Below are positions 34,805 through 43,292 of a stretch of 64,000 nucleotides of DNA, piece after piece. Below the pieces are notes generated by a model. The model was not told where the DNA came from, did no database searches, and saw only the letters and a program-made list of their open reading frames with translations. Position 1 is the first letter of the stretch. The number at the start of each line of letters is the position of its first letter. The stretch spans positions 186,001 through 250,000 of the forward strand of contig NZ_FZOW01000010.1 in assembly GCF_900188125.1 (NCBI RefSeq), read 5' to 3'. The stretch is from Rhodococcoides kyotonense. GTDB taxonomy: Bacteria > Actinomycetota > Actinomycetes > Mycobacteriales > Mycobacteriaceae. The position numbers and the translations under genes are program-made.

Positions 34805-37051
34805 CTATGTCCGGGTATCAGCGGGGTCCGCGTCCAACCAATGACGAAGGGGCGCAGGTCGTCCGTACAGAAAGCCCTGAGCGAAACGGCAATTGAGTGC
34901 TTCGACCGCAGCGGCCTGCGCCTCGGTCTCGACTCCTTCGGCGACGATCGACACCGGGAGCGCGCGTGCCATCGACGCGATCGCGGTGACGAGCGAGCCG
35001 GCCGACTGGTTCGACCCGATCTCCGCGACGAACGACCTGTCGATCTTCAACAACGCAATCGGCAACTGGCGCAGTCGGCTCAGCGACGAGTAGCCGACTC
35101 CGAAGTCGTCCAACACGATCAAGACATCCATCGCGGCAAGCTGTTCGAGAATCGCTTGGGCGGCACCGACGTCGTCGATGAGTGCCGTTTCGGTGACTTC
35201 GAGCGCCAGATCGGACCCGTCGAGGCCGAGTTCCTCGAGCAGAGAAGCGACCAGTGTCGGAAGCGAATTGTCGCGTAGCTGAACGGGAGAGACGTTGACC
35301 GACATCGTGACGGTCTGCCCGTGCGCCCGCAGTGTCGCGAGGTCGGTCAACGCGGTACGCAGCACCCACGCACCGATGTCCGACATCAGGTTCGTCGACT
35401 CGGCGATAGGAACGAACTCGCCGGGTGAGCGCAGTTCGCCGTCGCGATTCCATCGCACCAACGCCTCGTAGACGACGGTGTTCCGAGACATCGTCGCGAC
35501 GATCGGTTGGTAGTGGACCTCGAGTTCTCCGCGTTCGACGGCACCTCGCAGCGCGGTGGCGGTCTCGATGGCTGCGGTCGACGATGCACGCAGTGACTCG
35601 TCGAAGAACTCGAATCGCGAGGCGCCCAACGCTTTCGCCTTGTACATCGCGATGTCCGCCTCACGAATGATCTCGTCGAGGTCGCGGGAGCGATGGTCGG
35701 TGGTCGCGATGCCGATCGAGGCGGTCACGTACGTCGACGCGGCGCTGAGCACGAACGGCTCGGAGATGCGGTCGATGACATCGCGTGCGACAGCTTCGAT
35801 GTCGGGTCTCGCGCCCTTGCCGATGACGATGAATTCGTCACCCGCGTACCGAACGACGGTGTCCGACGACCGAACCGTCGCGCGAAGTCGTTGTGCCGCA
35901 GCGGCAATCATCTCGTCGCCGACGCGGTGGCCGTACGAGTCGTTGACGATCTTGAAGTTGTCGAGATCGACGAACAGGATGAAGATCCGGCCACTTCCTC
36001 GGTCCGACGACAGTCGTGCGAATTGCTCGTCGAGCATCGTTCGGTTGGGCAGTCCGGTCAATGCGTCGTGCGCGGCGCGGTAACGGGCGTCGTCCTCGCT
36101 TCGTGCGACGAGGCTCATGGCACGCTCGCCGCGTAGGAACGTGCCGATCAGCATGGCAGCCAACAGCGTCGACCGTACGGTCAGGTCCGCCGTCGACGCG
36201 GCTGTGCCGAGAACGGGGATGGCAGCACAGACCGCGAGAAGAACGACGACGAACACCACCTGTCGGTGGCGGTGACGAGGGGCGCCGCGCAGCCGGTGCG
36301 ACATCGTTGCCATCTGCGGGTTGAGAGCCGCCAGTGCCACCGACGCATAGGCAAGCAGGTAGATGCCGTCGAGCAGCCCGGGAGACACGGCGGCGTCGTG
36401 CGACAGCGAGTACGCGTAGGCAATGTCTCCCACCAGGATCGTGACGAGAGCGAACAGCAGCAGTCGCAGTGCGCTGTTGCGTCGATCCGACGACATGAGC
36501 AGGTAGGTGGCGAGCGTGATCATGCCCGCGTCGATCGCGGGGTAGACGCCGTGTCCGACGACGGCAATGGTGCTGATTCCGGTGTCGAGCAGCGGCGCGA
36601 TCAGCAGAACCCACGACAGGAACAGCGTGCCGACGGCGATGAGCGACGCGTCGATCAGCGGGGTGATGTCGTCTCTGGATCGGCGTTCGAGAATCCAGCG
36701 GGCCAGCGCGGTACCGATGAGGACGTATCCGCCCAGGGTCAGGGCATGCGACAACGCGGTGATGCCCGTGGGATAGACCGTCGGGTCGCCGCGGAGACCG
36801 ACGCCGATCAGGAAGAGGGCCGATGCCCCGAACAGACACCACCACGACGTCGAATCGGCCGGTCGGTACCGGCGGATCCCGACGCTGATGGAGACGACCG
36901 AGGTCAGCGCGAAGGTCCCGAGGACGATCGACCGTATGGACGAGTCACCGACGTAGAACACCACGCTTGCGGCGACGACGACGGACAGGATCCCGGCTAC
37001 CTTCGGCATGCCGGTGAGGAGTTTGGCGAGCGGCAGAACCTTCGTGTCCAT
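34805..37051 (-). CDS. GGDEF-EAL protein with N-terminal membrane domain
   Basis: 748 residues from ATG at 37051. About nine hydrophobic segments make up the first 320 residues. The diguanylate cyclase domain follows, with RYAGDEF in place of GGDEF (AGDEF is used by some active enzymes). The EAL domain (about 495-745) has YEALVRW, MSVNVSPVQL, LEVTETALI and LDDFGVGYSS, so its catalytic residues look intact. It may both make and degrade c-di-GMP in response to a membrane signal. Further in-frame codons upstream of 37051 run through low-quality sequence and overlap the divergent HadA-like gene. Confidence 0.92.
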   Translation of the reverse strand: MDTKVLPLAKLLTGMPKVAGILSVVVAASVVFYVGDSSIRSIVLGTFALTSVVSISVGIRRYRPADSTSWWCLFGASALFLIGVGLRGDPTVYPTGITALSHALTLGGYVLIGTALARWILERRSRDDITPLIDASLIAVGTLFLSWVLLIAPLLDTGISTIAVVGHGVYPAIDAGMITLATYLLMSSDRRNSALRLLLFALVTILVGDIAYAYSLSHDAAVSPGLLDGIYLLAYASVALAALNPQMATMSHRLRGAPRHRHRQVVFVVVLLAVCAAIPVLGTAASTADLTVRSTLLAAMLIGTFLRGERAMSLVARSEDDARYRAAHDALTGLPNRTMLDEQFARLSSDRGSGRIFILFVDLDNFKIVNDSYGHRVGDEMIAAAAQRLRATVRSSDTVVRYAGDEFIVIGKGARPDIEAVARDVIDRISEPFVLSAASTYVTASIGIATTDHRSRDLDEIIREADIAMYKAKALGASRFEFFDESLRASSTAAIETATALRGAVERGELEVHYQPIVATMSRNTVVYEALVRWNRDGELRSPGEFVPIAESTNLMSDIGAWVLRTALTDLATLRAHGQTVTMSVNVSPVQLRDNSLPTLVASLLEELGLDGSDLALEVTETALIDDVGAAQAILEQLAAMDVLIVLDDFGVGYSSLSRLRQLPIALLKIDRSFVAEIGSNQSAGSLVTAIASMARALPVSIVAEGVETEAQAAAVEALNCRFAQGFLYGRPAPLRHWLDADPADTRT

Positions 37052-37188
37052 CGAAGGCCCCCTTCGTGTGCACGTCGGTTTCATTGTCGAGTGATGTCGC
37101 CCCTGCTGGGAGGTTACTGTAGAAGCGCTCTGCCGTGCGTGCGACGGTGTGCGGGTGTCCGATGGCGCGGGCGGTAAAATCGACGCCC

Positions 37189-37731
37189 ATGAGCGATGTG
37201 TCGGAGGACGTACCGGGCCAGGTGCGAGCCATGGTGGGACAGAGCTACCGCATCGACGACGTCTACGAGGTCGGAAAAGCCAAGGTCGCCGAGTTCGCGC
37301 GCGCAGTGCAGAACTTCCACCCGGCCCACTTCGACGTCGACGCCGCGGCTGCGCTCGGCCACGACGATCTCGTGGCACCGCCGACGTTCATGGCGCTCGT
37401 CGGATTCGTTGCGCAGCGGAGACTGTTCGAGGAGACACTCAGCTGTTACGCGATGCCGCAGATCCTGCAGGTGGACCAGCGGTTCGCGTTCCATCGCCCG
37501 CTGCGGGCAGGCGATCGGCTGAGCTGCGAGGTGTCCATCGTGTCGGCTCGAAAGGTCGCGGGAACGGACCTGATCGTCGTCGAGAACGACATCTTCGATC
37601 AGCGTGACCAGCCGGTCATGACGGCCACCACCACGATCGCGGCCAGCACCGATATCCAAGCGCCCGACGACTTCCTCGACGTCGTAGAGAAGATCATGAT
37701 GGCCGGAACGGTCGCGGTACCGGCGATCTGA
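37189..37731 (+). CDS. HadA-like (3R)-hydroxyacyl dehydratase subunit, MaoC-like
   Basis: 180 residues from ATG at 37189. The hot-dog fold motifs resemble the non-catalytic or FAS1-type dehydratase halves: FARAVQNFHPAHFD, LVAPPTFM and DQRFAFHRPLRAGDRL. In mycobacteria, HadA/HadC proteins pair with HadB to dehydrate hydroxyacyl-ACP during mycolic acid synthesis. No HadB-like gene is adjacent, so the pairing and role are uncertain. Confidence 0.85.
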   Translation: MSDVSEDVPGQVRAMVGQSYRIDDVYEVGKAKVAEFARAVQNFHPAHFDVDAAAALGHDDLVAPPTFMALVGFVAQRRLFEETLSCYAMPQILQVDQRFAFHRPLRAGDRLSCEVSIVSARKVAGTDLIVVENDIFDQRDQPVMTATTTIAASTDIQAPDDFLDVVEKIMMAGTVAVPAI

Positions 37732-37748
37732 CGGTAGTTTCCCAGAGC

Positions 37749-38387
37749 GTGAACCGCGCGCCGCTGGAGTCCAGTCCCGCCGAGATGCGTGGGCGGTGGG
37801 CTCTGTGTTCCGCACTGACAGCGGCGCAGGGCTGGCCCGATCACTCTTTCGCCCGCGACAACACCTGGCATTACGACGACGGCGGCGGCAACTGGGCGGA
37901 TCTGCGTATCCTCGGCCCGGACCGTGCGATCCTCGTCGGCCACGACCACGAGTACAGCGAGACCTACTACGCCGGCGCGGCCACGTACTTCGGCGAGTCC
38001 GAAACCGACCTGCTCGCGGGAGTCCCCGCATGGTGGCGGGACTCCATCGAGGACTACATCGCCGACATCGACCGAAGCGGAATGTGGATCGGATTCGTGT
38101 ACGGCTTCGAGTCCGGTGTGTGGTCGCGCGCCGAGTACACGCTGCCCGACGGCTTCGAGTCACTGAAACTTCCCGCGGTCACGCACGACGCGACGGTCGG
38201 CCACCTGACCGAATTTCTCGACGGCATCGCGCGTGACCAGGGCGTGAACGCAGTTCCCGACGCGCGGGCTGTGGCCGCGGCGATCGCAGCAGGCCCGGCA
38301 GTTACCGCGGATCAACTGCGGGAGATGTTCGGGCCTCGACAGGTCGACGTCGACGCGGCAGTAGCGGCCGCACGCACATTCGGCTGA
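37749..38387 (+). CDS. Conserved-looking hypothetical protein
   Basis: 212 residues from GTG at 37749. It is soluble, acidic and rich in aromatic residues (GWPDHSFARDNTWHYDDGGGNW, split by a short gap in the family sense; WWRDSIEDYIADID). No domain is recognised. A His/Asp-rich stretch (LVGHDHEYSETYY) might bind metal. It begins 17 bp after the HadA-like gene and may be co-transcribed. Confidence 0.75.
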   Translation: MNRAPLESSPAEMRGRWALCSALTAAQGWPDHSFARDNTWHYDDGGGNWADLRILGPDRAILVGHDHEYSETYYAGAATYFGESETDLLAGVPAWWRDSIEDYIADIDRSGMWIGFVYGFESGVWSRAEYTLPDGFESLKLPAVTHDATVGHLTEFLDGIARDQGVNAVPDARAVAAAIAAGPAVTADQLREMFGPRQVDVDAAVAAARTFG

Positions 38388-38390
38388 GTC

Positions 38391-38436
38391 GTCAACCAAG
38401 GGTTGACGAATCTCGGATCGTCAACTTATGGTTGAC
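38391..38436 (+). promoter_or_regulatory. Promoter covered by two GTCAAC palindromes, upstream of HTH-ClpN gene
   Basis: Site 1 is GTCAACC-AAG-GGTTGAC (38391-38407) and site 2 is GTCAACT-TAT-GGTTGAC (38420-38436). A promoter TTGACG (38403-38408), 17 bp, TTATGG (38426-38431) is embedded, so site 1 covers -35 and site 2 covers -10. The start codon at 38439 has no ribosome site, which suggests a leaderless mRNA. Confidence 0.75.
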
Positions 38437-38438
38437 GC

Positions 38439-39155
38439 ATGACCGAACCAACGAAACTCTCCGTTCCCGTCCGGCTCGACGACCTGATCGAGGCCATCAA
38501 GAAGGTGCACACGAATGCACTCGACCAGCTGTCCGATGCCGTCGTCGCCGGCGAAGCACTCGGCGACATCGCCGATCACCTGATCGGACACTTCGTCGAT
38601 CAGGCCAGACGTTCCGGCGCGTCGTGGACCGACATCGGTCGCAGCATGGGCGTCTCGAAGCAGGCGGCGCAGAAGCGCTTCGTCCCGAAGGGTGCCGATA
38701 CCGACCTCGACGCCAGTCAGGGATTCAACCGCTTCACCCCTCGCGCGAAGAACGTCGTAGTTGCGTCGCAGAACGAAGCGCATGCGGCCAGGAATGCCGA
38801 AATCGCCACTGCACACCTCGTTCTCGGACTCCTCGGCGAGAAGGAATCGATTGGCACCCGGATCCTGCTCTCGGGTGATCGCACCGAACAGGCGGTCCGC
38901 GACGCGGCGTCGGGCGTGCTTCCCGAATCGGGCGCGGAATCCGCGGCGTTGATTCCCTTCGATGCCGACGCGAAGAAGGCCCTCGAACTGACCTTCCGTG
39001 AGGCCTTGCGTATGGGTCACAACTACGTCGGCACCGAACACATCCTGCTCGCGTTGCTCGAACACGAAGACGGCAAAGGTGTTCTCACCGGTCTCGGCCT
39101 CGACAAGGCCTCGGTCGAGCAGCAGGTCGCGGAGTTCCTGTCGCAGTTCGACTGA
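38439..39155 (+). CDS. Putative HTH-ClpN protein (Clp N-domain protein with DNA-binding N-terminus)
   Basis: 238 residues. The N-terminal part contains a helix-turn-helix-like segment (WTDIGRSMGVSKQAAQKRF, about 67-85). The rest has two Clp N-terminal repeats (FTPRAKNVVVASQNEA with AHLVLGLL, and FDADAKKALELTFREA with HNYVGTEHILLALL), as in ClpC and ClpA. It has no AAA ATPase module. The combination suggests a regulator sensing protease adaptors or substrates. Two palindromes cover its own promoter, so it is likely autorepressed. Confidence 0.85.
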   Translation: MTEPTKLSVPVRLDDLIEAIKKVHTNALDQLSDAVVAGEALGDIADHLIGHFVDQARRSGASWTDIGRSMGVSKQAAQKRFVPKGADTDLDASQGFNRFTPRAKNVVVASQNEAHAARNAEIATAHLVLGLLGEKESIGTRILLSGDRTEQAVRDAASGVLPESGAESAALIPFDADAKKALELTFREALRMGHNYVGTEHILLALLEHEDGKGVLTGLGLDKASVEQQVAEFLSQFD

Positions 39156-39168
39156 CGTCCCTCGTCAG
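39152..39168. terminator. Short stem-loop between convergent genes
   Basis: CTGACG-TCCCT-CGTCAG, a 6 bp stem overlapping both stop codons. Weak. Confidence 0.35.
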
Positions 39169-39764
39169 CGCACGATCCCTGCGGTCACATTGTGGACGAG
39201 CGAATCGACGAAGTCGTCGTCGAGTGGCAGGGTCGGAAGAAGCAACCGCAGGTAGCAGGCTCCCCACAACTCGTCGACGACGACCTCGAGATCGACTTCG
39301 CGCGCGATCTGTCCCGCGCGTCGGGCCGCCATGAGGCGCTCGACGGCACGTCTGCGACGCGGCCCGGCGTACGAACGGACGAATTCGTCGGCGAGAGCCG
39401 GATCGCTCTGCGCCGCACCGATCAACTCCGCGACGACGCGTCCCGACTGGTCGGCGGTCAGAAGCGAAACGAACGACCGCAGTTGGCTTTTCAGGTCCTC
39501 GACGATGTCACCGGTGTCCTCGAACGTCAGCACGTCGTCGAACGCGGTGGTGTAAGCCTCGTACGCCAGCGCCCCCGGCGACGGCCACCATTTGTACAGT
39601 GTCATCTTGCTCGTACCGGCTTGTGCCGCAACCTTGTCGAACGTGATGGACGCGAAGCCGCTGTCGACGAGCCGATCCGCGGCGGCCTTCAGTACTGCCG
39701 CACGCACTTCGCCGGCCGGCCGTCGTCCGCGGCCAGGCCGGAGAGACGTCGGCCGGTCCTTCAC
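39165..39764 (-). CDS. TetR/AcrR family regulator
   Basis: 199 residues. HTH SITFDKVAAQAGTSKMTLYK then WWPSPGALA at about 40-65. The C-terminal domain resembles that of TetR_C_16-type regulators. It lies downstream of the HTH-ClpN gene in convergent orientation and 36 bp after the end of an MFS gene on the same strand, so the MFS pump may share its control. Its ligand and target are unknown. Confidence 0.88.
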   Translation of the reverse strand: MKDRPTSLRPGRGRRPAGEVRAAVLKAAADRLVDSGFASITFDKVAAQAGTSKMTLYKWWPSPGALAYEAYTTAFDDVLTFEDTGDIVEDLKSQLRSFVSLLTADQSGRVVAELIGAAQSDPALADEFVRSYAGPRRRRAVERLMAARRAGQIAREVDLEVVVDELWGACYLRLLLPTLPLDDDFVDSLVHNVTAGIVR

Positions 39765-39800
39765 ACCTACCCCATTTCGGTGGTCCTTCCGTGGACGAGG

Positions 39801-41033
39801 CTACACGGAGGCCGGACGAGCGTCGCGAAGTCGCGACGCGTACCAGCATGCTGCGGCAGCGACGATGGCGCCGACGAGCATTGCCGAGACCATCGGGATT
39901 GCGGTCTCTTCGCCGCCGAGGCCGACCAGTGGGGAAACGATTGCGGCAAGGCCGAATTGAAGCGCGCCGAGTACTGCGGAACCGGTGCCTGCGAGGTGAG
40001 GGACCTGCGCGACGGCGAGGCTCGTTGCATTGGCGAACACGAATCCGAGGCTGGCGAGGGTCAGAAACAGCAGAATCAGCATCGGCCACAAGCTGATTCC
40101 GACGATCGTGAGGATCACGAGCGCGATCGTCGTGAGGACGACGGCGCAGATTCCTCCGGTCATCATGCGATGCAGAGAAATTCGATCTGCGAGCTTGGCC
40201 GTGACGGCACTGCCCATCATCAGACCGAGAGCGTTGACGGCGAACGCTGCCGAATACTGACCGGCACTGAGCCCCAGCATGTTCTGCAGTACGAACGGCG
40301 AGGCAGAGATGTACGCGAACATCACGCTGAACGCGAACGTGAAGGTCAGCGTGTACGCGACGTAGCGCGGGTTGCGCACGACGGAGCCGATGCCGGTGAT
40401 CATCTCGGTGAGACCGCCGCCGCGTCGGGCATCGGGGTGGAGCGATTCCGGAACGAACGCGATCGCGCAGACGAGCATCAGAGCCGTCAGGCCGGTGATG
40501 ATCCAGAAGACCCCACGCCAGCCGATCGAGTCGACGACGGCACCGCCGATGAGCGGGGCGATGACCGGGGCGACGCCGCCGATGATCATCATGAGCCCGA
40601 ACAGCTTGGCGGAGCGGCTGCCTTCGGTGCGGTCGGCGATGATCGCGCGAGAGAGCACGACGCCAGCAGCGCCCGCGAATCCTTGGACGAACCGTGCGCC
40701 GATCAGGAACTCGATCGACGGTGCGAGCGCGGCAGCAGCGCCCGCGACCAGGCAGACTGCCGAACCGACGACGAGGGGAAGCCGTCGGCCCAGCTTGTCC
40801 GACAGTGGTCCGATGACCAGCTGTCCGAGTGCGAGTCCGATGAGGAATGTCGTGAGCGTGAGCTGGATACTGCTCGCCGACGTCGACAGTTCCTCTGCCA
40901 TCGCGGGGAATCCGGGCAAATACATATCGGTCGCCAACGGCGGGATGGCCGTCAGAAGCGCGAGGACGCAGATGAGCACTCCGCTCGGCGGTGCCAGGGT
41001 CCTGCTGGTGGTATCGGAAGTTTCGGTGACCAT
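39801..41033 (-). CDS. MFS drug-resistance transporter, Bcr/CflA type
   Basis: 410 residues from ATG at 41033. Twelve predicted membrane helices. TM1 and the following loop hold TAIPPLATDMYLPGFPAMA, the Bcr/CflA signature, and motif A-like GPLSDKLGRRLPL comes after TM2. The family exports bicyclomycin, sulfonamides or other compounds. Divergent from a MarR gene across a palindrome, which suggests MarR repression. The substrate is unknown. Confidence 0.92.
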   Translation of the reverse strand: MVTETSDTTSRTLAPPSGVLICVLALLTAIPPLATDMYLPGFPAMAEELSTSASSIQLTLTTFLIGLALGQLVIGPLSDKLGRRLPLVVGSAVCLVAGAAAALAPSIEFLIGARFVQGFAGAAGVVLSRAIIADRTEGSRSAKLFGLMMIIGGVAPVIAPLIGGAVVDSIGWRGVFWIITGLTALMLVCAIAFVPESLHPDARRGGGLTEMITGIGSVVRNPRYVAYTLTFTFAFSVMFAYISASPFVLQNMLGLSAGQYSAAFAVNALGLMMGSAVTAKLADRISLHRMMTGGICAVVLTTIALVILTIVGISLWPMLILLFLTLASLGFVFANATSLAVAQVPHLAGTGSAVLGALQFGLAAIVSPLVGLGGEETAIPMVSAMLVGAIVAAAACWYASRLRDARPASV

Positions 41034-41078
41034 CGGAAGTAGAAGTCCATTCGAAGAAGGGGAATGAAAACGAGAATA

Positions 41079-41096
41079 ACATATAGAAATATATGT
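41079..41096. promoter_or_regulatory. MarR-type operator between MFS and MarR genes
   Basis: ACATATA-GAAA-TATATGT, perfect 7 bp arms. The adjacent TATTCT (41096-41101) could be the MarR -10 box. Confidence 0.6.
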
Positions 41097-41107
41097 ATTC
41101 TGGTCGT

Positions 41108-41569
41108 GTGACTTCCCCAACCGGACCCGAGCGTGGTCCAGCGGCCCTTGCATCGGTGCTGCACGATCTCAGTTGGACCATCCAGCGACTCGATCCCGTC
41201 GAAGATCTGGGGATCGAGCGCATCCCTGCACCGGAGCTCACGATCCTCAAGGAGGTGGACCGGAGCCCCGGCGTCGGCGTCGGCGCGCTCGCGGACGTGC
41301 TCGCGATGCAACCGTCGAATGTCAGTGCTGCAGTGCGTAATCTGGTCCAGCGAGGACTCCTGACGCGTACGCCGTCACTCGAGGATCGGCGGGTCGCGCA
41401 ATTGAACGTCACCGACCAGATGGTGCGTAACCGCACTCGAATCGAGGCGGCCTGGTCGTCGCGCATCACCGATGCCCTGGCCGGACTTCCCGAAGATGCT
41501 GCAGCGCAGCTCGTTTCGGTCGCACCGGCACTGCGGTTGCTGATGAACGAACTGCGTGAGCATGGTTAG
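41108..41569 (+). CDS. MarR family regulator
   Basis: 153 residues from GTG at 41108 (TSPTGPERG). An ATG at 41093 falls within the operator palindrome, so the later start is preferred; leaderless initiation is likely because TATTCT lies 6 nt upstream. Winged HTH: VGALADVLAMQPSNVSAAVR (about 60-79) and wing RTPSLEDRRVAQL. It should repress the divergent MFS gene. The 3' end overlaps the convergent flavoprotein gene by 4 bp. Confidence 0.85.
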   Translation: MTSPTGPERGPAALASVLHDLSWTIQRLDPVEDLGIERIPAPELTILKEVDRSPGVGVGALADVLAMQPSNVSAAVRNLVQRGLLTRTPSLEDRRVAQLNVTDQMVRNRTRIEAAWSSRITDALAGLPEDAAAQLVSVAPALRLLMNELREHG

Positions 41570-42510
41570 GCCGGGGCCTGGAGACGCGTGTCCTCCTCGA
41601 TGAAGCTGGCAACGATGCCACCCGCGGCGCGCACACCGGCTGCGGCGGAACCGATGACGTTCTCCATCGGAGCGGCGACGTTGCCTGCGGCGAACACTCC
41701 GGGGACCGACGTGTTGCCCGCCTGGTCGGCGGCGGCGAACGTCGCACCCATCGGCTGATCGCCCATCATCATCTCGGTTACTTCCAGACCGAGGCTCACC
41801 AGGATGTCCGCGTTGGCGGTGAACGTCGGCTTGGTGACGACGGCTTGGACGGGAACAGTGGTGCCGTCCGTCAACGACACACCGGTCAGTGTGTCGTTCT
41901 CGATCGCGATCTTGGCGATCTCCCCCGTCACGACACGAACGCCTGCAGCGGCGAGCTTCGCCGATTCCTCTGTGGTGGGCGCGAATTCGCGGGTGAACAG
42001 CACGACGTCGTCGACCCACTGTCGCCACATGAGCGCCTGGTGCGCAGCGAACGGACTGCCGATGATGCCGACGGTCTTCTCGCGCACCTCCCAGCCGTGA
42101 CAGAACGGGCAGTGCAGAACCTCGCGTCCCCAGCGCTCGGCCAGGCCGTCGATGTCCGGAAGCTCGTCGGTGAGACCGGTCGTGACGAGCAGTCGACGTG
42201 CGGTGACCGCCGTGCCGTCGGCGAGGTCGACGGTGAACGCGGCGTCGGACTTCGTGGCCGAGATCGCCGAACCGTCGCGGATCTCGGCGCCGTACGACTG
42301 CGCCTCCTCGCGTCCCCGGCGCAGCAGCTCGAGGGGCGGAATCCCTTCGAGGCCCAGGTAATTGTGGGCGTGCTCGGCGGGGGCGTTGCGTGGCCTGCCC
42401 GCGTCGACGACGAGGACGCGTCGCCGTGCGCGGCCGAGCGTCACGGCCGCCGCCAGGCCCGCGGCGCCGCCGCCGATGATGATCACGTCGTACTCGGGGT
42501 TCGTTGTCAT
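41566..42510 (-). CDS. Thioredoxin-reductase-like FAD/NAD(P)-dependent oxidoreductase
   Basis: 314 residues from ATG at 42510. The FAD motif is IIIGGGAAGLAAAVTL, followed by the redox-active pair in HCPFCHGWE (about 140), the NAD(P) domain and the final FAD motif VPGVFAAGNV. The order is that of low-molecular-weight thioredoxin reductases. Members with HCPFCHG often reduce other partners or act as stand-alone oxidases, so the partner is not predicted. No thioredoxin gene is adjacent. Confidence 0.88.
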   Translation of the reverse strand: MTTNPEYDVIIIGGGAAGLAAAVTLGRARRRVLVVDAGRPRNAPAEHAHNYLGLEGIPPLELLRRGREEAQSYGAEIRDGSAISATKSDAAFTVDLADGTAVTARRLLVTTGLTDELPDIDGLAERWGREVLHCPFCHGWEVREKTVGIIGSPFAAHQALMWRQWVDDVVLFTREFAPTTEESAKLAAAGVRVVTGEIAKIAIENDTLTGVSLTDGTTVPVQAVVTKPTFTANADILVSLGLEVTEMMMGDQPMGATFAAADQAGNTSVPGVFAAGNVAAPMENVIGSAAAGVRAAGGIVASFIEEDTRLQAPA

Positions 42511-42539
42511 GGGACCACTGTGGCTCAGTACGGCAGCTA

Positions 42540-42567
42540 TGGCAACTCTGTTTGCCAATACGGCAAA
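42540..42567. repeat. Overlapping GGCAA inverted repeats
   Basis: TGGCAA-CTCTGT-TTGCCA (42540-42557) and TTTGCC-AATAC-GGCAAA (42551-42567) share an arm. They lie between the divergent flavoprotein and transketolase genes and are probably an operator. Confidence 0.5.
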
Positions 42568-42583
42568 GACTGGTTCTGCGGGC

Positions 42584-42606
42584 TTGACCTCAACATTGGT
42601 CGAGGT
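42584..42606 (+). promoter_or_regulatory. MerR/SoxR-like operator upstream of transketolase
   Basis: TTGACC -35 element (42584-42589) overlaps the dyad ACCTCAAC-ATTG-GTCGAGGT (42587-42606), with 7 of 8 paired positions. This matches the MerR/SoxR-type sites ACCTCAA...TTGAGGT. No clear -10 element is seen and no MerR gene is near. Confidence 0.4.
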
Positions 42607-42620
42607 TGCAGGGTGGAGTC

Positions 42621-43292
42621 ATGACAGCAACCTACGAAGATCTGCCGGCGCTCATGACCAGAATGACCGGCGACGAAAAGCACGACGCCAGCGCTACTTC
42701 CACGCTCGATGTCATCTGGGTCCTGTATCGAGACATCCTGCACGCAGACCCGAACGATCCCGATCGCGACCGATTCTTCCTGTCCAAGGGCCACGGGCCG
42801 ATGGCCTACTACGCCGTCCTCGCGGCTCACGGGTTTCTGACGCCGACGCAACTGGACACGTTCGGCGACTTCGACTCCATCCTGGGCTATCACCCGGACC
42901 GCACGCTCGTGCCCGGCGTCGAGATCTCGTCGGGCTCCCTGGGCCACGGGCTCGGTCTGGCCGCGGGCACGGCCGTCGCTCTCGGGTTACGCGGTAGCGC
43001 GGCGAGGGTGTTCGTCCTTCTCGGCGACGCGGAACTCGACGAGGGCAGCAACATCGAAGCCATCCAGTTCGCCGGGCGGGCAGGGCTGAGCACGCTCACC
43101 GCGATCGTCGTCGACAACGACTCCTCCGGGCTGGGGTGGCCGGGTGGCATCGCGAGCAGGTTCACCGTCGAAGGATGGATCGCCGACGACGTGAACGGCC
43201 GCGATCACGACGCACTTCGGCGCGCGTTGGGTGCGGGTGATTCCAGCGCGCCGCACGTCGTCGTCGCACACGTCGAAAGGAAGACATCATGA
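42621..43292 (+). CDS. Transketolase N-terminal subunit
   Basis: 223 residues from ATG at 42621, preceded by GGTGGAG. The thiamine-diphosphate domain has FFLSKGHGPMAYYAVLA, GSLGHGLGLAAG, and the Mg/ThDP motif LLGDAELDEGSNIEA (GDG-like, with Ala at the third position). It corresponds to the first third of classical transketolase. It overlaps its partner by ATGA, so the two-subunit form is intact. Reaction: transfer of two-carbon units between sugar phosphates; a non-standard substrate is possible. Confidence 0.92.
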   Translation: MTATYEDLPALMTRMTGDEKHDASATSTLDVIWVLYRDILHADPNDPDRDRFFLSKGHGPMAYYAVLAAHGFLTPTQLDTFGDFDSILGYHPDRTLVPGVEISSGSLGHGLGLAAGTAVALGLRGSAARVFVLLGDAELDEGSNIEAIQFAGRAGLSTLTAIVVDNDSSGLGWPGGIASRFTVEGWIADDVNGRDHDALRRALGAGDSSAPHVVVAHVERKTS

